From positions 1 to 17,960 of the forward strand of contig CANHKJ010000031.1 of NCBI GenBank assembly GCA_947460915.1: a DNA stretch of 17,960 bases, read 5' to 3'. The notes below the pieces were generated by a model. That model saw only the letters and a program-made list of their open reading frames with translations, was not told the DNA's origin and ran no database searches. The position numbers and the translations under genes were made by a program. Of this stretch, positions 1-6,594 are shown piece by piece. Position 1 is the first letter of the stretch, and the number at the start of each line of letters is the position of its first letter. Source of the DNA: Verrucomicrobiia bacterium (GTDB taxonomy: Bacteria > Verrucomicrobiota > Verrucomicrobiia > Verrucomicrobiales > Akkermansiaceae).

Positions 1-713
1 ATGTGGAGTTCCAGATCATCATCGGCATAGAGTTCTCCGACCGTGAATCCAGGCGTAAGGTAAGAACCGAGTTCGACATTGCTTTGCCGAACGCGCCCCG
101 CGAAGGGAGCGCGGAGAATCGTGCGTTCTTCATCGCGTTTGGCTTTCTCCAGATCAGCTTGTGCTGAGCTGACCAAGGCGCGGGCACTGTTGATTTGAGG
201 ATCGCGTCGAGTGAGGGGTGATGGGTCGTCTTTGCTCACACGTTGCCATTCGCGAATCGCCATTTCCGCTTGAGCGCTCTCGAGCGCCAGATTTTCTTGG
301 GCTTGTGCTAGCATCGATTCCATGCGTGCTCGTGCCGCAGTGTAGTCGGCCGAATCCAAGCGTATAAGAATTTCATCAGGCTTGACTAAGCCGCCGCGCT
401 TCCATTGTGGTGATACTTCGATGACTTTCCCTGCAACTTCTGATGCTAGTTGCACCTCGCGCCGACTGCTTACTACTGCCTGCGAGGCAATGTTGAGCTG
501 TTGCTGAGTTGTGACAATGGTAAAGACCTCTACGCTCGGATTGGCAAAGACGCGTTCTTCTTTTTTTGCTTCAGGTTTGCATTGTTTCATCATGACTAGG
601 CTCAGGACAGAGAGAAGCACGATGGAGAGAATCGCAAAGATGGTTTTCGTCTTACTGACGTGTTCGCTAGCGGAGGTGGATGATGTAGAATCCATGCGGA
701 GTGACGACATCAT
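1..713 (-). CDS. RND-type efflux periplasmic adaptor (HlyD/membrane fusion protein), C-terminus off window
   Basis: Periplasmic adaptor subunit that would link an inner-membrane transporter to an outer-membrane channel. The frame is open for 237 codons from ATG 713 to the window edge; ATG 695 is an alternative start, and an in-frame TGA lies just upstream of 713. Residues 24-42 form one hydrophobic helix (TIFAILSIVLLSVLSLVMM), an inner-membrane anchor. After it comes a first barrel/lipoyl half (ASEVAGKVIEV, GGLVKPDEILIRLD, about 88-120), an alpha-helical hairpin rich in A, Q, E and R (about 123-198), and the second lipoyl half (TILRAPFAGRVRQSNVELGSYL, about 198-219). This order is diagnostic for the family. 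The transporter and outer-membrane partners would lie outside the window to the left. It is divergent from the sigma-factor gene, with about 120 bases between them. The cargo cannot be told. Confidence 0.9.
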   Translation of the reverse strand, partial: MMSSLRMDSTSSTSASEHVSKTKTIFAILSIVLLSVLSLVMMKQCKPEAKKEERVFANPSVEVFTIVTTQQQLNIASQAVVSSRREVQLASEVAGKVIEVSPQWKRGGLVKPDEILIRLDSADYTAARARMESMLAQAQENLALESAQAEMAIREWQRVSKDDPSPLTRRDPQINSARALVSSAQADLEKAKRDEERTILRAPFAGRVRQSNVELGSYLTPGFTVGELYADDDLELH

Positions 714-832
714 CGTTCATAGTGCTGAAAATGCAAGCCTGCGATGTGTGAGGTGTGCCGATAGAAAAGCGGGCTTTTTTTCTCAATCACAGATCGGTAG
801 GGGTGAGCGTGCCGCTGTATTGGCAGAATTAC

Positions 833-1345
833 ATGAGTCACAAAACACAATCAACGGATCAAGATCCTGCGCTGCGATGGCAGCAGTGGATTGATGAGCA
901 CGCTGAAGTCTGTTTTCTGTATGCTCGTCAACAAACTCGATGCGAGGCGGATGCGGAAGATGTGTTGCAGGAGGCTTTGGTGGAAACATGGTCAAAAGCC
1001 CAAGAAGAGGTGCCACCGCGCGGCTTGGTTTTTGCCACGATCCGTCGTCGTGCGATTGATCTGGGTCGCAGCATGGATCGTCGCGCACGTCGCGAAAATG
1101 AGGTTTCTGAGGGAAACAACTGGTTTGTCAGCGATGTTGGCGCGAGCGATGTGAATGATATGATTCAGGTGGAAATGGCGAACTTGCCTGATGACTTACG
1201 CGAGGTTTTGATTTTGCGTGTTTGGGGTGAAATGACTTTTCCCGCCATTGCGCAGTTGTTGGCGATTCCTGTGGCGACTGCCACATCTCGATACCGTTAC
1301 GCTGTCGAGCGACTCAAACCCAAACTAACCGAATTACAACCATGA
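833..1345 (+). CDS. ECF-type RNA polymerase sigma factor (sigma-70 family)
   Basis: Alternative sigma factor directing RNA polymerase to a stress regulon. With start ATG 833 it has 170 residues, normal for ECF sigmas; the frame is open back to 755, but those extra 26 residues do not resemble sigma region 2. Region 2 is seen at about 20-90, with the core-binding motif DAEDVLQEALVETW (40-53) and RRRAIDLGRS (71-80). Region 4 is at about 115-165, with the typical LPDDLREVLILRVWGEMTF, an AIAQLLAIPVATATSRYRYA helix-turn-helix and AVERLKP. The stop overlaps the next start as ATGA, which points to translational coupling with a probable anti-sigma factor. No clear Shine-Dalgarno is present at 833; a GGTAGGGG stretch lies about 30 bases upstream, so a GTG start at 803 is possible. 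Confidence 0.93.
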   Translation: MSHKTQSTDQDPALRWQQWIDEHAEVCFLYARQQTRCEADAEDVLQEALVETWSKAQEEVPPRGLVFATIRRRAIDLGRSMDRRARRENEVSEGNNWFVSDVGASDVNDMIQVEMANLPDDLREVLILRVWGEMTFPAIAQLLAIPVATATSRYRYAVERLKPKLTELQP

Positions 1346-1770
1346 ATGAGGACCTTTCCGATTCGTTTTTGAAACAGCTTAAACCTGCACCGTTGCCGCT
1401 AGCATTGCGCGCTCGGCTTGCACATCCACCTGCGCCAGTGGTTGAAAATATTATGTCTCATTCATGGAGAGAGCGCCTTGTCTCTTTGCTGTCGATTGCG
1501 GCGGCCCTTGCGATGGGGTTGCTCTTGCATCGACACGCGGGTCGCGCTGAGTCACAGGAAGCAGAGCCGAATGTTACGGTTCGACACCATGAAAAAATCC
1601 TGCTCCAAAGCAAGCGCTTGCAGCTTTTTGAAGTGGATGGGGGATACTGGGAGCTACTGCAACAGCAGTGGAAAGAAGAATCTACCGTCGCAAACACGCA
1701 CTCGCCGATCTTCATCCGCTCATCGGAGATCAAGCACACCCTTGTCTGTGCACCTGTCACTTTTGATTAA
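1342..1770 (+). CDS. Single-pass membrane protein, probable anti-sigma factor
   Basis: A 142-residue protein whose ATG overlaps the sigma-factor stop by four bases (ATGA), the usual position of a cognate anti-sigma factor. Residues 1-45 would be cytoplasmic and include a short helical segment (LPLALRARLAH, 18-28). Residues 46-62 (LVSLLSIAAALAMGLLL) form one transmembrane helix, and residues 63-142 would be periplasmic with no recognisable domain. The zinc anti-sigma HxxxCxxC motif is absent, so it would be a non-zinc type. Function is inferred from position and topology, not from sequence similarity. The PDZ gene follows after 26 bases. Confidence 0.75.
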   Translation: MNEDLSDSFLKQLKPAPLPLALRARLAHPPAPVVENIMSHSWRERLVSLLSIAAALAMGLLLHRHAGRAESQEAEPNVTVRHHEKILLQSKRLQLFEVDGGYWELLQQQWKEESTVANTHSPIFIRSSEIKHTLVCAPVTFD

Positions 1771-1796
1771 CAATCTAACCAACAACCACAAACGAT

Positions 1797-2657
1797 ATGA
1801 AAGCAAACTACAGAATTATGACAGCTTCCCTTGCGGTTGCAATCCTAGGATCGACACCCATGCACTCACAAGTGCTGGATGAGGTCAAAGACAAAGCGAA
1901 AAATCCCGGCGAGGTGAAAATTGACATCGAGATCGATGGAGATGGCGCTAAGGCGGATGCTGACGGCAAAGCGGGTGCGAAGCTCGATGGCAACGGCACC
2001 ACATCACACTCCGAGAGCAAATCGGTATCGATCACCTCGGATGGCAAAAAAACCATTCGTAAGACCGTGACCACGCGCAATGGTGTTACCGAAGAAAAAA
2101 CCGAAGTGCTCGATGGTGATGGCAATGTCGTTGACGAGGCGGGTGATGAAGCGCCCCAACAACAAGGTCAATCGAAGCCAGCGGGTGTGTGGATTGGTGC
2201 AGAGGTCAAGGCCGCAGATCCAGCATTGCGTGAGCAACTCGGACTCGGTCCTGATGAGGGCGTGGTCATTCGCACCTTGGCCAACGACGGGCCGGCGGCC
2301 AAGGCTGGGTTGAAAGTGAACGACATTCTTCTCAAAGCGGGCGATCAAGTCCTCGCGGAAGAAGAAGACCTGCGCAGTGAACTGAGAAACCACAAGGCAG
2401 GCGACACCATCGAGGTAGAATATATGCGCAAGGGTGAGCGCGCAAATCTCACGGTCACCATCGAGGAGCGCGGTCAACAGCAGCAGAATGATAGTGGCGG
2501 CGCGCAAGCAAATGGCAATCAGGGTGGAAATTCTTTTAAGTTGGAAATTGATGGCGCAGCGGATCTTGATGAAGCTCTCAATGACCCCAATGTGCCTGAA
2601 TCGATCAAGAAACAAATGAAGGAGATGTTGGAAAAAATGAAGAGCTTGCAGAAGTAA
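1797..2657 (+). CDS. Secreted PDZ-domain protein without a protease domain
   Basis: A 286-residue protein with a plausible N-terminal signal sequence (hydrophobic 8-20, then STPMHSQ). Residues 40-115 are acidic and rich in Asp, Gly, Lys and Thr (IEIDGDGAKADADGKAG, then VTTRNGVTEEKTEVLDGDGN). Residues 131-225 form a PDZ domain: VWIGAEVK, LGLGPDEGVVIRTL, NDGPAAKAGLKVNDILLKAGD and GDTIEVEYMRKGE match the carboxylate-binding loop and fold of DegP/S1C-type PDZ domains. A Q/N/G-rich linker (227-246) and a charged C-terminal helix (about 258-286) follow. No serine protease triad precedes the PDZ domain. Transcribed with the sigma and anti-sigma pair, it could bind misfolded envelope proteins or present signals to a regulatory protease; that role is inference. 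Confidence 0.88.
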   Translation: MKANYRIMTASLAVAILGSTPMHSQVLDEVKDKAKNPGEVKIDIEIDGDGAKADADGKAGAKLDGNGTTSHSESKSVSITSDGKKTIRKTVTTRNGVTEEKTEVLDGDGNVVDEAGDEAPQQQGQSKPAGVWIGAEVKAADPALREQLGLGPDEGVVIRTLANDGPAAKAGLKVNDILLKAGDQVLAEEEDLRSELRNHKAGDTIEVEYMRKGERANLTVTIEERGQQQQNDSGGAQANGNQGGNSFKLEIDGAADLDEALNDPNVPESIKKQMKEMLEKMKSLQK

Positions 2658-2742
2658 GATGAATATGCGCAAGTGGGTCACGACATTTCTACTCCCTTTG
2701 TTTTCCTCTTGTGCGCAGTCTTGGTTCGCGATAGCATGGGTC

Positions 2743-3882
2743 ATGAAACATCTGTTATTGATTCCCATCCTCTGTGGCATGAGTCTTCATGCGGCAGAGG
2801 ATTTTCCTTTGTTGAAAAAGCAACTGGATGAGGAGATTGCGAAACATGAAATGGTTGGTGGCCTTGTGCAAACTGGTGACCGCGATGGTGTGCTGCGTCG
2901 GGAAATGTCGGGGCTAGCCGATATCGCAAGCAAACGTGCTATTCAAGAGGATGACCTTTTCTGGATTGCTTCGATGACCAAGCCGATTACGGGAACGGCG
3001 GTGATGATGTTGCATGAGCGCGGCAAACTCAACATCCAAGATCCGGTGAAAAAGTATCTGCCCGAATTTGCCGATCTCAAGGATGCTCAGGGCAAGCAAG
3101 TTATCATCACCATTGCGCAATGTCTTCAACACAGCTCGGGCTTGAGTGACGTGCCACGCGGAGCTGATACAGAGTTTGAGACACTCGCTGAACTCACCAA
3201 ACATGTGGTCACCTTACCTGTCAATTTTCCGCCCGATAGCAAATGGAGTTATTGCCAATCGAGCATCAACACCGCGGCGCGTGTGGTGGAAGTGGTGAGT
3301 GGCAAGTCCTATGAAGCCTTTGTTGCTGAGGAGTTGTTTCAGCCTCTAGGCATGAAAGATACGACATTTTCTCCCAGTGCGGAACAGATGAAACGTTTGT
3401 GCAAGGCGTATCAGAAAAGCTCGGCCACCGAGTGGAAAGAGGCACCATTGAGTTTTCTATTAGGTGAACCAGGTGCGAATAAGAAGCGCTATCCACGCGC
3501 CAATGGAGGCTTGTTTTCGACCGCTGCGGATTATGGTCGTTTTGCTCGTATGATTTTGCGTGGCGGCGAGTTGGATGGTCGTCGTTACCTGAAGGAAGAA
3601 ACCGTGCGTGAAATGACCCGCGTTCACACGGGGGATCTCGCCACAGGATTTACTCCGGGAAATGGATGGGGCATCGGTTGGTGTGTGGTTCGTGAACCGC
3701 AAGGTGTGACGGCAACGTTGTCACCCGGTAGCCACGGTCATGGCGGGGCTTTTGGCACGCAGTGCTGGATTGATCCCGTGAAGAAGCGCTACTTTTTGTT
3801 CCTCGTCCAGCGTGCGGATTTTCCGAATTCCGATGGCTCTGCGACTCGTCAGGCTCTTCAGGAAAAAGCTTTTGCTCCATAA
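2743..3882 (+). CDS. Exported serine hydrolase of the class C beta-lactamase / penicillin-binding family
   Basis: Predicted periplasmic serine hydrolase. From ATG 2743 it has 379 residues and starts with a clear signal peptide (MKHLLLIPILCGMSLHA). The nucleophile motif SxxK is SMTK (S77, K80) in DLFWIASMTKPITG. The family tract LNIQDPVKKYLPEF follows at about 97-109. The second motif region is at about 168-183 (KWSYCQSSINTAARVV), where Y170 is present but the usual YxN asparagine is Gln. The third motif is HGG (333-335) within SHGHGGAFGT. The frame is open upstream to ATG 2659, which begins one base after the PDZ stop and would give a lipoprotein-like leader (LLPLFSSC). Such family members are more often peptidases or esterases than true beta-lactamases; the substrate is unknown. 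Confidence 0.9.
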   Translation: MKHLLLIPILCGMSLHAAEDFPLLKKQLDEEIAKHEMVGGLVQTGDRDGVLRREMSGLADIASKRAIQEDDLFWIASMTKPITGTAVMMLHERGKLNIQDPVKKYLPEFADLKDAQGKQVIITIAQCLQHSSGLSDVPRGADTEFETLAELTKHVVTLPVNFPPDSKWSYCQSSINTAARVVEVVSGKSYEAFVAEELFQPLGMKDTTFSPSAEQMKRLCKAYQKSSATEWKEAPLSFLLGEPGANKKRYPRANGGLFSTAADYGRFARMILRGGELDGRRYLKEETVREMTRVHTGDLATGFTPGNGWGIGWCVVREPQGVTATLSPGSHGHGGAFGTQCWIDPVKKRYFLFLVQRADFPNSDGSATRQALQEKAFAP

Positions 3883-3886
3883 TGTC

Positions 3887-4168
3887 ATGAAAGATTCCAC
3901 TGAAAAACCGAAGGTCGAGATTGAGGCTCCTAGCGCAGATCAAATTCGCGCTGCGAAAAAAATCCGTCGCAATATGTCGATGCCGCACAAGGATGAGCAA
4001 CCGATCCAAGAAAAAAAATCCCGTCGATCGTTGATGGAAGGGATTGTCTTGATGCTGATGGGCTTGGCTTTGTTTGGCTTTCTCCAATCAATGGGTGAGC
4101 TTGCTTGGATCCTTGCGCTCATTCCATTCCTTGGTGGCGTTATCGTTTTGATTAAGGGGCTCGAGTGA
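3887..4168 (+). CDS. Small two-helix membrane protein, unknown function
   Basis: A 93-residue protein beginning four bases after the serine hydrolase stop, so probably cotranscribed with it. ATG 3887 was chosen over an upstream ATG at 3812, which lies inside the hydrolase gene and would add a basic tail. Residues 1-48 are hydrophilic and strongly charged (many Lys, Glu, Arg). Two predicted transmembrane helices follow, about 50-68 (MEGIVLMLMGLALFGFLQS) and 72-90 (LAWILALIPFLGGVIVLIK), joined by a very short turn and ending KGLE. The N-terminus would be cytoplasmic by the positive-inside rule. I recognise no family. It is the last gene of the rightward cluster. Confidence 0.75.
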   Translation: MKDSTEKPKVEIEAPSADQIRAAKKIRRNMSMPHKDEQPIQEKKSRRSLMEGIVLMLMGLALFGFLQSMGELAWILALIPFLGGVIVLIKGLE

Positions 4169-4558
4169 GCACTCCCGGGCACTACGGCGATGCCCCGTGA
4201 TCACAGTAATTGGACCTCCATTTCGTTCTCCCCGCGCGGTCATATTCTAGAAACCAAATTCGATGCAATCTGTGAAATCTCGCCAGTGAAGATCGAATCA
4301 GTGGCGCAACTTTCAGTATGGGCCGATACTCTTAAGGGGATAAGATTGGCTACCTAGTGAGGGCGAGCACCTGTTGATTGAGGTGGGGTAGCTTCATCAT
4401 GTGGCGTCATTGCCAAGAATAAGTTTTTTCGATGTAAGGAAAGTTCCTATTTCCTGATCAGATTTTCAGGATGACTCTCTTGGGGCTTAATGCAATTGAT
4501 CAAATCCATTTTACAAAAATGAGTTCGAGTTTCTGCGATAGTACGAGTGCGATACGAA
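4169..4558. other. Convergent intergenic region, no gene seen
   Basis: This 390-base stretch separates the end of a rightward cluster from the end of a leftward one, so it should hold the transcript ends of both. I see no open frame with coding character and no RNA gene. Only short hairpins are visible: GGGCA/TGCCC at 4177-4195 and CCTGA/TCAGG at 4454-4471. Neither is followed by a T run. Confidence 0.6.
4177..4195 (+). terminator. Weak hairpin just after the rightward cluster
   Basis: GGGCA (4177-4181) pairs with TGCCC (4191-4195) around a nine-base loop, nine bases after the last stop codon of the cluster. There is no T tract, so it is at most a Rho-dependent or mRNA-end stabilising structure. 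The call rests on position. Confidence 0.25.
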
Positions 4559-5134
4559 TTACCGATCGGCGATGAAGCGAATCTTCGGCCCCTCAGTCGT
4601 AGGGTAAACAATAGCTAGGAATGCAGCAGTTTCCTCTGGTGTGATTGATTGAGCCTTAGCGCCTTGGATTTTTACTGAGATGCGTTTTTTGTTGATAATT
4701 CCGAGGTCAACTTCTTCGCCCGCTGCGATTTCTTTGCCCTGTTTTTCGACATCGACGGTGACTGGTTGTTCGCAGAGATTGAGAATCCGCAGGGCATTTT
4801 GATCAGCTGATGGTTTGCTTTCGATTCGATGCCATGCGAGAGATTTTTTCTTCTGCACAACAATAGCGATAGATCCGTGCTTGGCGACTGGGATGGGGCA
4901 GGAAGGGCTGTCTTTTTGGGCGATATGAATCGTGGCTTTTGCTTGGGGTAAAATGAAGCTGCCGCTATCTGCTAGGTAGTCGAGGGAAAATTCTTGCTTG
5001 AGTTTTTGGCACTCTACGCGGAATTGTAAGCTCGGTGCTGACTCGGCGAGATGGACTAGGTTCAGTGAGTCGGCCACAAGGAATTGCATGCTCAGCAAGC
5101 TACCGAGCAAAGTCGAAATGATGCCTGCGTTCAT
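4559..5134 (-). CDS. Secreted protein of unknown function (second of a coupled pair)
   Basis: A 191-residue protein. ATG 5134 is preferred because it overlaps the TGA of the upstream gene as ATGA and starts directly at a signal peptide (MNAGIISTLLGSLLSMQFLV, cleavage near VADS); the frame is open a few codons further, to 5158. The mature part is predicted to be beta-rich, with two apparent halves: about 25-95 (LVHLAESAPSLQF ... SGSFILPQ) and about 110-190 (RILNLCEQPVTVDVEKQG, EVDLGIINKKRISVKIQG). The SGSFILPQ stretch resembles TGWFIVPAG in the upstream protein, suggesting the two share a fold. No enzyme motif is visible. Envelope location is the only supported statement. Confidence 0.8.
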   Translation of the reverse strand: MNAGIISTLLGSLLSMQFLVADSLNLVHLAESAPSLQFRVECQKLKQEFSLDYLADSGSFILPQAKATIHIAQKDSPSCPIPVAKHGSIAIVVQKKKSLAWHRIESKPSADQNALRILNLCEQPVTVDVEKQGKEIAAGEEVDLGIINKKRISVKIQGAKAQSITPEETAAFLAIVYPTTEGPKIRFIADR

Positions 5135-5823
5135 GGTTTTTGTGGTTTTTTCATCCAAGGAGGAAGTTCTTGTTTTTCATTGCGGACGAGGAGCGAGGCG
5201 AAAGCTTTGCGGTGATCAGTGCCGATCAGCAGATAGTAAGAGCCTTTTTCTTGGGAGCCAGAGCAGGTGCCGATGATCTCATCGCCATGCTTGAGGGCAA
5301 AGGCTCCGCCATTCCAGTTGGTGATTTCTTGGTTGCCAAACATCTTGAGTCGAAGAATGTTTGGCCCGAGATCAAAGCGTTCTTCATCAGGGCAGAAAGA
5401 CATCGCTTTTAGGTAGTGTCCTTTTGTTTCGGCAAAAGGTTCGCACTTCTTGATGCGGAGTTGTGGCGGATTCGGATTGCCATTTTTGTCGACTTTGTCG
5501 CCAATTTGCTGGAGGAAGACAACATAGAGTGTGCTGACGCCCGGAGTGATCGTGATCGATCCTGCTGCGGTTTTGTAGCCCTCAACGGCGAGGCTCATCT
5601 GATGCTCACCAGCGGGGACGATGAACCATCCAGTCGATTCGATGCTTTTCAAGCCACTAGGGACGAGTTCTTTTCCGGCAATGTTGATTTTGCATGGCTT
5701 ATCGCCCGGCACGAGATTGGCGATGTTGAGAAAACCTTGTTCTTCCTGAGCCTGAATGAATGGCAGAGCGCAAAGTGTGAGACAGAGAATGAAGAAGCGA
5801 TGAAGATAGGAAGTCGTGTGCAT
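5131..5823 (-). CDS. Secreted protein of unknown function (first of a coupled pair)
   Basis: A 230-residue protein with a good Sec signal peptide (FFILCLTLCALPFIQAQ, cleavage near residue 25). The first half of the mature protein, about 28-105, reads like a small beta-sandwich: FLNIANLVPGDKPCKINIAG, STGWFIVPAGEHQMSLAVEG, then GSITITPGVSTLYVVFL. It resembles secreted domains of the DUF4397/PEGA-like type, but I cannot assign a family. The second half (about 120-215) repeats a similar rhythm (LGPNILRLKMFGNQE, GGAFALKHGDEIIG). The C-terminus is Pro/Lys-rich (LPPWMKKPQKP). Translation is coupled to the following gene by an ATGA overlap. It is probably the first gene of a two-gene transcript starting in the divergent gap to its right. 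Confidence 0.82.
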   Translation of the reverse strand: MHTTSYLHRFFILCLTLCALPFIQAQEEQGFLNIANLVPGDKPCKINIAGKELVPSGLKSIESTGWFIVPAGEHQMSLAVEGYKTAAGSITITPGVSTLYVVFLQQIGDKVDKNGNPNPPQLRIKKCEPFAETKGHYLKAMSFCPDEERFDLGPNILRLKMFGNQEITNWNGGAFALKHGDEIIGTCSGSQEKGSYYLLIGTDHRKAFASLLVRNEKQELPPWMKKPQKP

Positions 5824-6113
5824 GGTATGGGGATGCGGAGTTGATGAGCATAACTTGTCCTAGCGTAAAACATGCCAAGGCGATGTGTCATTGAAGTATT
5901 TGCTGTCCTTGATTGACTAGCATTCTGTATCAAGTCTCGCAAGGGAAAAGTCGTGAAGGATTGGTCACCGCAGTTCCTTCAAAAAGCATGACATGACTCC
6001 AAGGTGTTGTTTTTTCGGTGGATTTCAGGGTTTTCTGTCCATTTTTGACTAAAAATGTATGATCTCATGCACCACTTGTTTGTTTTTCTAGAATTTTCTT
6101 AGGTGCGAAAAAT

Positions 6114-6128
6114 GTATCGAATCGATAC
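6114..6128. repeat. Operator-like inverted repeat
   Basis: GTATCGA (6114-6120) and TCGATAC (6122-6128) form a 7-bp inverted repeat around a single A. The size and symmetry suit a dimeric regulator site, but the position is nearly 300 bases from the leftward gene and over 450 from the rightward one. No regulator is encoded beside it. Confidence 0.35.
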
Positions 6129-6133
6129 GATAT

Positions 6134-6173
6134 CCTGAAAAAGAAACTGCCGGAGCTCCCCAGCTCCGGCAGT
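6134..6173 (-). terminator. Perfect 12-bp hairpin with T-rich tail (leftward intrinsic terminator)
   Basis: ACTGCCGGAGCT (6146-6157) pairs perfectly with AGCTCCGGCAGT (6162-6173) around a four-base loop. Read leftward, the stem is followed by TTTCTTTTTC (6145-6136), a typical intrinsic terminator tail. Read rightward there is no T run. No protein gene ends here, so it would terminate a small RNA or block read-through toward the leftward gene at 5823. Confidence 0.55.
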
Positions 6174-6275
6174 CAATTACCTATGAAAACCCAATCATAC
6201 CCTGTCTTGCGACATGCTATTTTTTGGGAAATGCCGTGCGATGCTTGAGGCGTCGCACGGCCGAAAAATTAGCAT
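6135..6275 (-). ncRNA. Candidate structured small RNA, leftward
   Basis: On the minus strand this interval reads as a long hairpin followed, after about 40 unpaired bases, by a perfect terminator-type hairpin and a T-rich tail, which is the layout of a small RNA gene. The long hairpin (6275 to 6214) has a lower stem of 2+4 pairs, a T-T mismatch, five A-T pairs, an asymmetric internal loop (7 against 2 bases), then a 12-bp stem (6233-6244 with 6250-6261, one G-T pair) closed by a five-base loop. No known RNA family is recognised and no good promoter was found. It could instead be a dispersed repeat or a mobile-element remnant. Confidence 0.35.
6214..6275. repeat. Long imperfect inverted repeat
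   Basis: The two arms, 6214-6244 and 6250-6275, can form about 23 base pairs. The core is GCCGTGCGATGC (6233-6244) against GCGTCGCACGGC (6250-6261), and the outer part pairs ATGCTA and T(5) with A(5) and TAGCAT. This is far stronger than expected by chance in 800 bases. Confidence 0.7.
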
Positions 6276-6594
6276 TTTGTTGATATAGTGCAACATTTTT
6301 TATCAAAAATCGTCATTTTTTGTCATGATGCAGGGGTGGGGATTTTGAGGGGGCGGAAATTTCGCGCGCAAGGATCTCGAAAATCGAGCTACACTGCGGC
6401 GGATGAGATTGCGTGTTTTACTGCACGATTAGCTTGTCGAGTTGCATCCATTCAATCAAATCGATGCATTTCGAGTGGTGCATGAATCGGACAAAAATTG
6501 AGCATATTTGGACATGAATCGGGCGCTTTGGCTGAGGCGTGGAATTTCGCGGATTCTGCTTGATTGGAGTGAGAGGCTGGGCGAAGAATCCTGC

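Larger units (their letters stand above)
5824..6594. other. AT-rich divergent intergenic region with clustered inverted repeats
   Basis: About 770 bases between two divergent genes, clearly more AT-rich than the flanking genes. No convincing protein gene is present; only two tiny open frames occur, 21 codons rightward from 6183 and 33 codons leftward from 6296. It holds the 10-base direct repeat AAAAATGTAT (6051-6060 and 6108-6117), an operator-like inverted repeat (6114-6128), a perfect 12-bp hairpin (6146-6173), a long imperfect hairpin (6214-6275), an AT hairpin (6295-6310) and the direct repeat CATGAATCGG (6481-6490 and 6513-6522). Promoters for both flanking genes must lie here, but none is clear enough to call. 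Confidence 0.6.

Noticed and set aside
766..785. AAAAG/CTTTT mini-hairpin with T run between the divergent adaptor and sigma genes
   Set aside because: Five mostly A-T pairs; no transcript is expected to end between two divergent starts, so chance is likely.
2004..2780. 258-codon open frame on the minus strand opposite the PDZ gene
   Set aside because: It is a shadow of the PDZ gene, whose strand has a recognisable domain and signal peptide; the opposite frame gives no family features.
6183..6248. 21-codon rightward peptide between the two strong hairpins
   Set aside because: Very short, no ribosome binding site, and its 3' half is dictated by the hairpin arm; kept only as part of the structured region.
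6195..6296. 33-codon leftward peptide overlapping the long hairpin
   Set aside because: No ribosome binding site or coding character; the base composition follows the inverted repeat.
6133..6310. Retron msr-msd or CRISPR-related element
   Set aside because: No reverse transcriptase, effector, cas gene or repeat-spacer pattern is present in the window.
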